Below the pieces are notes generated by a model. The model was not told the DNA's origin and made no database searches. It saw only the letters and a list, made by a program, of their open reading frames with translations. Below are positions 1-6,237 of a DNA stretch of 16,035 nucleotides, piece by piece. Every line of letters begins with the position of its first letter. Position 1 is the stretch's first letter. A program made the position numbers and the translations under genes. The stretch comes from Bifidobacterium breve (GTDB lineage: Bacteria; Actinomycetota; Actinomycetes; Nanopelagicales; Nanopelagicaceae). The stretch spans positions 1-16,035 of the forward strand of contig CAMBGL010000016.1 of NCBI GenBank assembly GCA_945866155.1, given 5' to 3'.

Positions 1-30
1 GCTACGCTCGCGATTTAGCCGATTTACGCT

Positions 31-120
31 CAGAGCCCTTCCTGTGGCAAGATACGCAGTCTGCACGGCTCCACCGAGTCCGGGCTTTGAACCTAAGTAA
101 GTATCGATTAGAGGACGACA
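31..120 (+). promoter_or_regulatory. Possible structured leader of rplS with Shine-Dalgarno
   Basis: The 120 bases before rplS hold no gene I can name. A TAG at 16-18 may close an upstream gene (trmD would be usual in this operon), but only five codons are visible. CAGAGCCC (31-38) can pair with GGGCTTTG (82-89), using one G-U pair, and inside it GTGG (44-47) can pair with CCAC (71-74). This could be an autoregulatory ribosomal-protein leader. L19 leaders are known in other phyla, but I see no match to a specific described motif. GAGG at 111-114 is the ribosome binding site, 6 nt before the ATG. Confidence 0.3.
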
Positions 121-657
121 ATGAACATTCTTGATGCCGTAGATGCAGCTTCACTGCGCAAAGACATTCCACAATTTCGCGCAGGAGATGAGCTCAAGAT
201 TCATGTTCGCGTTATTGAAGGCAGCAAGAGCCGTCTTCAGGTCTTCCAAGGAATCGTTATTCGTCGCCAAGGTGATGGAGTTCGCGAGACATTTACAATC
301 CGTAAAGTTTCATACGGTGTTGGAGTAGAGCGTACTTTCCCAGTTCACACACCAGTTATTGAAAAAATTGAATTAGTAAAGAAAGGCGAAGTACGTCGTG
401 CCAAGCTTTATTACCTACGCGATCTTCGCGGTAAGGCTGCAAAGATTCGTGAAAAGCGCGATGGCGTTGAAGGTTACGGCGATGGAATTCTTTCAACTCC
501 AGAACCAATCGTTGCAGCAGTGGCTGTAGTTGTTGAAGAAGTTATTGAAGCAGTTGTCGAGGCTCCAGTTGTTGAAGCCGTTACTGAAGAAGCACCAGTT
601 GCTGAGGTAGTAGCTGAAGATGCTCCAGTAGCTGAAGAAAAACCAGCAGCCGAATAA
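121..657 (+). CDS. rplS: 50S ribosomal protein L19 with long acidic C-terminal tail
   Basis: L19 is a large-subunit ribosomal protein located at the 30S/50S interface. Residues 1 to about 115 are a complete L19 core: the N-terminal segment, GDELKIHVRVIEGSKSRLQ, FQGIVIRR, RKVSYGVGVERTFPVHTP, and the basic end KLYYLRDLRGKAAKIREKR. L19 is usually about 115 residues; this one is 178. The extra 60 or so residues are made almost only of Val, Ala, Glu and Pro, with repeated EAPV/DAPVAEE units, so the tail is strongly acidic and probably disordered. The start ATG has a good GAGG site. lepB follows after 8 bp and rnhB after that, the common actinobacterial order, so the three genes are probably co-transcribed. 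Confidence 0.96.
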   Translation: MNILDAVDAASLRKDIPQFRAGDELKIHVRVIEGSKSRLQVFQGIVIRRQGDGVRETFTIRKVSYGVGVERTFPVHTPVIEKIELVKKGEVRRAKLYYLRDLRGKAAKIREKRDGVEGYGDGILSTPEPIVAAVAVVVEEVIEAVVEAPVVEAVTEEAPVAEVVAEDAPVAEEKPAAE

Positions 658-665
658 CTCGAACA

Positions 666-1319
666 ATGCGTCGCAAGGGTTCACTCCTCAAGGAGTTCCC
701 AATACTTGTAGTTGTCGCATTAATAGTTTCGTTACTTATTAAGACTTTCTTGGTCCAATTTTTCTATATTCCTTCAGGTTCCATGGAAAATACTCTACAA
801 ATCAAAGATCGTGTAGCCGTCAATAAGATTCCTTTTATTTCACGATCTATCCATCGCGGAGATATTGTCGTTTTTCGTGACCCCGCAAATTGGTTATCAG
901 AGCCATTTGCATCTGAGTCACCATTTATTGTTGAGAAATTACGTGAAGGGCTAGTAGCTCTTGGCATATTGCCTAACCCAGCAAAGCAATATCTTGTAAA
1001 GCGTGTTGTTGGTATCGGGGGAGACAGAGTTATTTGCTGCAGCAAAAGCAAGAAACTGACAGTCAATGGCAAAGAATCAATTGAGCCATACATCTTTGAA
1101 GGAAATGATCCCAGTGATATGAATTTCGATGTCACGGTTCCCGTAGGCAAGATCTGGGTAATGGGTGATCATCGTGGCGCAAGCGCCGATTCTCGCTATC
1201 ACCAAGACGACATCAATAAAGGCATGGTTCCTCTGAATCGACTTACGGGCCGCGTCGTTGCAGTAATTTGGCCATTCAAAAATTTGAAAATTATTAGCGG
1301 TTTCAACTCTCTCAAGTAA
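666..1319 (+). CDS. lepB: Signal peptidase I
   Basis: This membrane-bound serine protease cleaves signal peptides from exported proteins at the outer face of the cytoplasmic membrane. The 217-residue protein has one N-terminal membrane segment (about 11-34), then box B PSGSME with nucleophile Ser39. The general base Lys112 sits in YLVKRVVGIGGD, and box E GDHRGASADSR lies at 168-178. The adjacent Cys124-Cys125 followed by a VNG turn resembles actinobacterial LepB proteins. It starts 8 bp after rplS and ends 6 bp before rnhB. There is no strong Shine-Dalgarno at the ATG, so translation may depend on coupling to rplS. Confidence 0.95.
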   Translation: MRRKGSLLKEFPILVVVALIVSLLIKTFLVQFFYIPSGSMENTLQIKDRVAVNKIPFISRSIHRGDIVVFRDPANWLSEPFASESPFIVEKLREGLVALGILPNPAKQYLVKRVVGIGGDRVICCSKSKKLTVNGKESIEPYIFEGNDPSDMNFDVTVPVGKIWVMGDHRGASADSRYHQDDINKGMVPLNRLTGRVVAVIWPFKNLKIISGFNSLK

Positions 1320-1325
1320 TCTGTC

Positions 1326-1937
1326 ATGAAAGTTATTGAACAACTTCTCATTGATGCAGGTATTTCACCTATTGCAGGAGTTGATGAAGCAGGACGTGGT
1401 GCTTGCGCTGGCCCACTTGTCATTGCAAGTGTGATTTTGAAAGATCCCTTTGCTGCCGAGTTAGCACCGGTACGTGATTCAAAAGAGATTCCTGAAAATA
1501 AACGCGATGCTGTTTATGAATTGATAATGGGAATTGCCGAATCAGTTAGTGTGATTATTGTTCCTGCTAAAGAAGTAGATGCACGCGGCGTTCATGCAGC
1601 AAACCTCGATGGAATGCGCAGGGCGGTACAGGGCCTAGATCTCGTACCTGCTTATGTACTAACAGATGGCTACGCCATTGAAGGGCTTGGAATACCTAAC
1701 TTGGCCGTTTGGAAGGGTGATCAGGTTGTAGTAACAATTAGCGCGGCATCAATTATTGCCAAAGTTACAAGAGATCGAATCATGCGCGAGATGGATAAAG
1801 AATTTCCGCTATACGGCCTTGCTGGTCATAAGGGGTATATCACTGCAGCGCATACGAAGGCACTGAATGAACACGGTCCAATAATTGAGCATCGCCGCTC
1901 TTTTGCAAATATTGCAGCCCTTATCAACAAAGGCTAA
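1326..1937 (+). CDS. rnhB: Ribonuclease HII
   Basis: RNase HII nicks RNA-DNA hybrids, including single ribonucleotides embedded in DNA. The 203-residue protein shows the family motifs GVDEAGRGACAGPLV (catalytic Asp20 and Glu21), DSKxI at 51, VLTDGYAI with Asp114, KGDQ, ASIIAKVTRDR with Asp150, and GLAGHKGY near 165-171. The length is normal. The ATG lies 6 bp after the lepB stop with little Shine-Dalgarno character, pointing to operon expression. The intact acidic active site makes this a safe call. Confidence 0.95.
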   Translation: MKVIEQLLIDAGISPIAGVDEAGRGACAGPLVIASVILKDPFAAELAPVRDSKEIPENKRDAVYELIMGIAESVSVIIVPAKEVDARGVHAANLDGMRRAVQGLDLVPAYVLTDGYAIEGLGIPNLAVWKGDQVVVTISAASIIAKVTRDRIMREMDKEFPLYGLAGHKGYITAAHTKALNEHGPIIEHRRSFANIAALINKG

Positions 1938-1973
1938 TACCCACACAATTATCTCTATATTCAATCAAAATTT

Positions 1974-1988
1974 GAATAATCCTTATTC
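1974..1988. repeat. Inverted repeat GAATAA-tcc-TTATTC upstream of dprA
   Basis: A perfect 6-bp inverted repeat with a 3-bp centre lies in the 95-bp gap between rnhB and dprA. A partly overlapping AT-only hairpin (ATTCAA...TTGAAT, 1959-1977) sits next to it. There is no run of T after either, so a Rho-independent terminator is unlikely. It could be an operator or only an AT-rich coincidence. Confidence 0.3.
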
Positions 1989-2032
1989 TGTACTTCTTAT
2001 CTAGGTTGATAAAGAATGGCAGGTAATAGAAA

Positions 2033-2893
2033 TTGAATGAGCGTGAAGCACGAGCAATTCTTTTTTCCTGTATCGAGGGTGGCTCAAATTTTTGGGCTGG
2101 GGAAATCCGCAATACAAGCGCACAGGCTGTCTATGAAGGTGTTATTGCGGGAAGTTATGATTTGGTAAAACTCGCAAAAATAGTAGAAAGAATCCAAAGT
2201 GCGAATGCCGAGCAAATCCTTGAAAAGATTGCAAAAGCACATCTTCAATTCCTTACTCCAGAAGATAATTGTTGGCCCCAACGACTAGATGATTTAGCCG
2301 CTCCTCCAATCGCTCTCACTGTAAAAGGCAATTCTGATATTTTGTCTCATTCATCCCTTGCCATTGTTGGAACGAGAAATCCAACTCCATATGGAATGCG
2401 AATAGCCAGTGATTTCGCTGCAGGATTCGTAGATCGCGAATGGGCAGTGGTGAGTGGCGGTGCATATGGAATTGATACACATGCACATAAAGGCGCAGTC
2501 ATCGCAGAGGGAATAACTATCGCTGTTGTAGCAACCGGCCTAGATATCAACTATCCCGCTGGCAATGCGCGACTCTTTGAGCAAATATTGGAAAACGGAG
2601 CAATCATTAGTGAAGTGATGCCAGGAGTGCATGCCATTCCTGCACGCTTTCTAACACGGAATCGACTCATTGCAGCTCTTTCTAAGGCAACACTTGTTGT
2701 TGAAGCAGCATTTAGGAGTGGATCTCTTCGCACTGCCCGTGATGCAGCAGAGTTGATGAGACCAGTAATGGCAATTCCAGGGCCAATAAATTCGCCAACA
2801 AGTGAAGGTTGCCATCGTCTCATTGGAGAGCGAGCAGCAGAGATTGTCACATCGGTACCTGATGCAATGGAGTTTGTCTCCAGCTTTCAATGA
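2033..2893 (+). CDS. dprA: DNA processing protein DprA, short form
   Basis: DprA binds incoming single-stranded DNA during natural transformation and loads RecA. The 286-residue protein has the Rossmann-like core: GTRNPTPYG (113-121), VVSGGAYGIDTHAHKGA (139-155), GLDINYPAGN (169-178), FLTRNRLIAALS (206-217), SGSLRTA (229-235) and AIPGPINSPTSEGCHRLI (247-264). Most DprA proteins are some 70-100 residues longer. This one ends soon after the core and lacks the C-terminal winged-helix domain, while the N-terminal part (1-75) is only weakly SAM-like. The start is TTG with AGG about 9 nt upstream; an in-frame TAG at 2027-2029 rules out an earlier start. The usual actinobacterial neighbours between rnhB and dprA (yraN and the comM-type ATPase) are missing. 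Confidence 0.9.
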   Translation: MNEREARAILFSCIEGGSNFWAGEIRNTSAQAVYEGVIAGSYDLVKLAKIVERIQSANAEQILEKIAKAHLQFLTPEDNCWPQRLDDLAAPPIALTVKGNSDILSHSSLAIVGTRNPTPYGMRIASDFAAGFVDREWAVVSGGAYGIDTHAHKGAVIAEGITIAVVATGLDINYPAGNARLFEQILENGAIISEVMPGVHAIPARFLTRNRLIAALSKATLVVEAAFRSGSLRTARDAAELMRPVMAIPGPINSPTSEGCHRLIGERAAEIVTSVPDAMEFVSSFQ

Positions 2894-2905
2894 GAGAATA
2901 AGCCC

Positions 2906-3826
2906 ATGAGTGATTTCCGTTCGGGCTTTGTAGCCATTGTTGGCCGCCCAAACGTTGGAAAATCCACACTTATCAACGCTCTCGTTGGAAGCAAGATCGC
3001 AATAACTTCGCATCATCCCAACACAACTCGTAATGCAATCCGGGGAATAGTTCACCGTCCAGAGTTTCAAGCAGTACTTGTAGATACACCCGGAATTCAT
3101 AAGCCAAAGACTCTCCTAGGCCATCGTCTCAACGCAGTTGTTGGCGAGAGTATGGATTCAGTTGATTTAGTGCTCATGTGCATTCCTGCCGATGAAACAT
3201 CAGGAGCAGGTGATGTTTTCCTTGCAGCAGAAATTGCTAAGCATCCCAAGGCTAAGAAATTCGCAGTTATTACAAAGACAGATCTGCTTTCAAAAGAAAA
3301 ATTAGCACTTCGCCTAGCGGGCATCATGGATTTAGCCAAAGGCTTCACTTGGGATGAAATCATTCCTGTATCTGCTGCGATTCACGAACAGATAGATCTA
3401 CTGAGCGAACTTATTGGAAAAAATCTTCCACAAGGACCTGAGTATTACCCAGCAGGAATGACAAGTGATCAAGGTAGCGAACAGCTTATTTGCGAACTTA
3501 TTCGCGAAGCTGCACTGCGTGATGCCCGTGAAGAATTACCGCATTCGATTATGGTCACCATTGATGAGATTTCAGAGCGTGAAGAAAAAGGTTCACGCCC
3601 ATTCTTTGATATTCATGCAACGATCCACGTGGAGCGCGATTCACAAAGAGCGATTCTTTTAGGGCATCAAGGTGAGCGCCTCAAAGATATTGGTATTCGT
3701 GCACGCGCCGATATTGAACGTGAGTTAGCAGCTCGAATATTCCTCGGACTCCACATTAAGGTTTCTAAAGAATGGCAGAGAGATCCAAAACTTCTAGAAA
3801 AACTTGGCTTTGGAGAGAAGAACTAA
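2906..3826 (+). CDS. era: GTPase Era
   Basis: Era is a GTPase that binds the 3' end of 16S rRNA and acts as a checkpoint in 30S assembly. The 306-residue protein has the complete order: P-loop GRPNVGKS (13-20), a switch I region around HHPNTTRNAIRG, DTPG (60-63) followed by IHKPK, TKTD (123-126, with Thr in place of the usual Asn), and SAA (156-158). The C-terminal KH domain has HVERDSQRAILLGHQGERLKDIG near 241-263. The length is standard. It begins 12 bp after dprA, so it is probably co-transcribed. Its stop overlaps the stop of the convergent transporter gene by 4 bp. Confidence 0.97.
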   Translation: MSDFRSGFVAIVGRPNVGKSTLINALVGSKIAITSHHPNTTRNAIRGIVHRPEFQAVLVDTPGIHKPKTLLGHRLNAVVGESMDSVDLVLMCIPADETSGAGDVFLAAEIAKHPKAKKFAVITKTDLLSKEKLALRLAGIMDLAKGFTWDEIIPVSAAIHEQIDLLSELIGKNLPQGPEYYPAGMTSDQGSEQLICELIREAALRDAREELPHSIMVTIDEISEREEKGSRPFFDIHATIHVERDSQRAILLGHQGERLKDIGIRARADIERELAARIFLGLHIKVSKEWQRDPKLLEKLGFGEKN

Positions 3827-4686
3827 ACCTTTTCCTTACGGCTTGCAAAGTAAGAACCGATTAGAACAAGTGGAAGTCCAACGATAATTCCAAGGGTGAG
3901 TGGCTCAGATAAAATAATTACTCCCAAAATAACGGCAACAGCGGTGTTCATGTAAGTAACAAGGGATGCTCGAGCGGGTCCGATCTCATCCATAACTATA
4001 AAGAAGAGTGCAAAGGCCATGGCAGTTGAAAATACGCCTAGAGAAATAAGGGAATAAGTAGATGCTGCAGATGGAGTTTCGGTTGGCCACTGGATTATTG
4101 CCAGAGGCAAATAGAAAATTCCAGTAATGAGCATTGCAACGCCATTGATTGCGATGCCCGAAACTCCTGGAAGTGCGCTAGTCACACGAATAGTGGCAAA
4201 TGCATAGAGGATTGAAGCGAGAATCACTGCACCAATTGCTAATGGATCACTTGTTCCCGTAATGCTTTCAATTCCAACTAGGGCAATAACCCCTATGAAT
4301 CCGATACCGATTCCGAATAAACGGCGAGGTTTCCATACGCTTCTATCGCCGTGTAGAGATGTAAGAATTGTTGACCAAATTGGTACGGTTGCAACTAGAA
4401 GTCCTGCAAGACCAGAACTAATTCTTGTTTCTGCAGTAGTGATGAGAATCCATGGACCAACCATTTCGGCGAATGCGTATGGGATGACATAGCGAATTCC
4501 CTTGAGAGCCGAACGCAGGGAGCCCATTTTCATGGCAATAGGAATGAGAATGGCTGCCCCAATGAGTGTGCGACCGCAGACAACAAGAGCCGGAGAGTAG
4601 TCGCGTACTGCAACTTTGATAAAGAGGTACGGGATTCCCCATAAGAAACCTGTGAGTGCGAAAAGAATCCAGTTACGACGCGTCAT
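3823..4686 (-). CDS. EamA-family (DMT) transporter
   Basis: This is a 287-residue, very hydrophobic protein with about ten membrane segments in two EamA repeats. The first repeat runs from WILFALTGFLWGIPYLFIK to about residue 130, and the second from about 150 to the end with MDEIGPARASLVTYMNTAVAVILGVIILSEPLT. DMT transporters move small metabolites such as amino acids or metabolite overflow products. The substrate cannot be read from the sequence. The start codon has no Shine-Dalgarno; TACATT lies 9 nt upstream of the ATG and could be a -10 element giving a very short leader. The gene is convergent with era, sharing 4 bp, and follows xylB by 31 bp in the same direction. Confidence 0.88.
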   Translation of the reverse strand: MTRRNWILFALTGFLWGIPYLFIKVAVRDYSPALVVCGRTLIGAAILIPIAMKMGSLRSALKGIRYVIPYAFAEMVGPWILITTAETRISSGLAGLLVATVPIWSTILTSLHGDRSVWKPRRLFGIGIGFIGVIALVGIESITGTSDPLAIGAVILASILYAFATIRVTSALPGVSGIAINGVAMLITGIFYLPLAIIQWPTETPSAASTYSLISLGVFSTAMAFALFFIVMDEIGPARASLVTYMNTAVAVILGVIILSEPLTLGIIVGLPLVLIGSYFASRKEKV

Positions 4687-4717
4687 TGTTATGCGAATGT
4701 ACCTGAAAAGATATGGA

Positions 4718-6127
4718 TTACCAATTCTCCGTACGTGCTTTGAGGCTTCGATACTTTTCCATCACATGTGGTGTTGGTTTTGCAGTGTGACGTGAAATCT
4801 CACCGAGATCCCATGTTGGAGCAGTTGCTCCACCAAGTAGCGCCCACGCAGCTTGTTTTGCTGCACCATTAGCAACATATTCACCAGGTGGTGGAAGTAA
4901 TACTTCTCGACCGAAGAGTGCGCTTGCAATAGGTGCAATTGCAGGATTCTTTGCAGCGCCGCCGATAAGAAGAATTCGATTTACATTCACACCAAGTGCA
5001 ACGAGTGCATCAACTGCATCAGCGAGTCCTGCAAGCATTCCTTCAATCATTGCTCGAGCGATATCGCTTTGATTTGAATTTGAAATATTCATTCCATCAA
5101 ATACACCTGTTGCATGTGGGCGATTAGGTGTGCGTTCACCTTCAAAATAAGGCAAAAGTGTTAGTCCATGTGCACCAGGTTCACCAGCGAGTGCTAACTG
5201 GCCAACTTCATCGTGACTCTTTCCAAGGATTGCAGCTGCAGCATCAAATATTCGAGCAGCGTTGAGAGTGCATACAAGTGGCAAGAAACGCCCTGTCGCA
5301 TCGGCAAATCCAGCCACTGCTCCACTTGCATCATGCGTTGGAGTCTCAGAGACAGCAAATGCAGTCCCACTTGTTCCAAGGGATACAACAACATCTCCAG
5401 GCTCCGCTTGTAGACCAAGTGCTGCGCCTGCATTATCGCCAGCACCTGGCGCGATTGGAATTCCACCAGATGTCTCGCCACCAAATGATGATGGAGCAAT
5501 TATCTTCGGGAGATAAACATCGGAATCATGGCGAAGAGCTAACTTCACAATATCTTCGCGGTAATGCGATGTTGCGGGATCAAAATACCCAGTACCCGAA
5601 GCGTCACTTCTATCTGTAAAGAGAGTTGAAAAATCTTTTGCTCCTTGTAACTGCCAAGACAGCCAGTCGTGGGGAAGCGCAACTGCAGCAACCTTTGCAG
5701 CATTAGCACTTTCGTTATCCGCCATCCAACGAAGTTTTGTTGCTGTAAATGATGCAACTAAAACTGAGCCGACTTTGCGAGCAGTTTCTGCATTGCCGCC
5801 AAGTTCTTTATTCAAATCATCGGCAGCAGATGCAGAGCGTGTGTCATTCCATAAAAGTGCTTTACGAATTATTTCGCCATCACTATCGAGTGCAACCATT
5901 CCATGTTGCTGGCCACCAATTGAGATTGCCTCAACATCGCTTAATCCACCTGCTTCAACTATTGCGGCATCGAGTGCGACTTTCCATGCGGTGGGATCTA
6001 CCTCAGTACCATCGGGGTGAGATGCCCGCCCTTCCCGTTTGAGTTCGCCAGTGATTGCATCACGAATGACAACCTTGACCGATTGGGTTGATGAATCTAC
6101 GCCTGCGATTAATTGTTCCTTAGCCAT
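4718..6127 (-). CDS. xylB: Xylulokinase
   Basis: An FGGY-family sugar kinase that phosphorylates D-xylulose to xylulose 5-phosphate, which enters the pentose phosphate pathway. In the 469-residue protein the first ATPase-type motif is DSSTQS (11-16). The substrate-side motif GGQQHGMV (71-78) and LLWNDTRS (91-98) match xylulokinases rather than glycerol kinases or gluconokinases. GAGDNAGAALG (228-238) carries the presumed catalytic Asp231, GTSGTAF (251-257) lies in the ATP-binding half, and LLIGGAAKNP is near the C terminus. No xylose isomerase or sugar transporter lies next to it, so the source of xylulose is unknown. The start lacks a Shine-Dalgarno, and TAGCCT 6 nt upstream suggests a leaderless mRNA. 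Confidence 0.93.
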   Translation of the reverse strand: MAKEQLIAGVDSSTQSVKVVIRDAITGELKREGRASHPDGTEVDPTAWKVALDAAIVEAGGLSDVEAISIGGQQHGMVALDSDGEIIRKALLWNDTRSASAADDLNKELGGNAETARKVGSVLVASFTATKLRWMADNESANAAKVAAVALPHDWLSWQLQGAKDFSTLFTDRSDASGTGYFDPATSHYREDIVKLALRHDSDVYLPKIIAPSSFGGETSGGIPIAPGAGDNAGAALGLQAEPGDVVVSLGTSGTAFAVSETPTHDASGAVAGFADATGRFLPLVCTLNAARIFDAAAAILGKSHDEVGQLALAGEPGAHGLTLLPYFEGERTPNRPHATGVFDGMNISNSNQSDIARAMIEGMLAGLADAVDALVALGVNVNRILLIGGAAKNPAIAPIASALFGREVLLPPPGEYVANGAAKQAAWALLGGATAPTWDLGEISRHTAKPTPHVMEKYRSLKARTENW

Positions 6128-6133
6128 AGGGCA

Positions 6134-6139
6134 AGGCTA
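6134..6139 (-). promoter_or_regulatory. Candidate -10 element for leaderless xylB mRNA
   Basis: TAGCCT (read on the minus strand) ends 6 nt before the xylB ATG and there is no Shine-Dalgarno between them. Transcription would then start at or next to the ATG. No convincing -35 box is seen. Confidence 0.45.
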
Positions 6140-6149
6140 GACTGTCCCC

Positions 6150-6161
6150 GTCAACGTTGAC
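6150..6161. promoter_or_regulatory. Perfect palindrome GTCAACGTTGAC, candidate operator
   Basis: This 12-bp perfect palindrome lies 23 bp upstream of the xylB start, just behind its proposed -10 element, and 76 bp upstream of pfkA. The AACGTT centre resembles LacI-family operators, which are often symmetric around a central CG. With sugar-metabolism genes on both sides, a carbon-responsive repressor is a reasonable guess. No regulator gene is present in the window. Confidence 0.4.
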
Positions 6162-6198
6162 CACAAGTGAGCGCGATATATTTCCTCACTTATTCATC

Positions 6199-6221
6199 GA
6201 ATCTAGATAAGAATCTAGATA
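6199..6221. repeat. Tandem GAATCTAGATA repeat upstream of pfkA
   Basis: GAATCTAGATA occurs at 6199-6209 and again at 6211-6221. Each copy contains the 8-bp palindrome ATCTAGAT (6201-6208 and 6213-6220), so identical sites repeat every 12 bp. They lie directly before the pfkA ribosome binding site (GGAG, 6226-6229), within the likely promoter or 5' untranslated region. They may be an operator pair. Confidence 0.4.
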
Positions 6222-6237
6222 TTTTGGAGTTATAAAG

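Noticed and set aside
76..98. GGTTCAAAGCCCGG on the minus strand as a tRNA T-arm
   Set aside because: The five bases on each side of the loop do not pair, and no acceptor, D or anticodon stems can be assembled around it.
3..134. Open frame at the left edge as the C-terminus of TrmD
   Set aside because: The frame is open but the peptide does not resemble a TrmD end, and it would overlap rplS in another frame. A TAG at 16-18 in a different frame is equally possible as the upstream gene's end.
538..654. Repetitive DNA in the rplS tail as a CRISPR or tandem-repeat element
   Set aside because: The repetition follows codons for EAPV-type units in the rplS frame; repeats are imperfect and without spacers.
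764..1150. Antisense open frame inside lepB, and similar ones inside xylB, pfkA, aroG and pknL
   Set aside because: They mirror the codon pattern of well-identified genes on the other strand, have no recognisable motifs and no plausible start signals.
2033..2893. DprA truncated by a frameshift
   Set aside because: The next gene (era) begins 12 bp after the stop, so there is no leftover coding sequence for a missing C-terminal domain.
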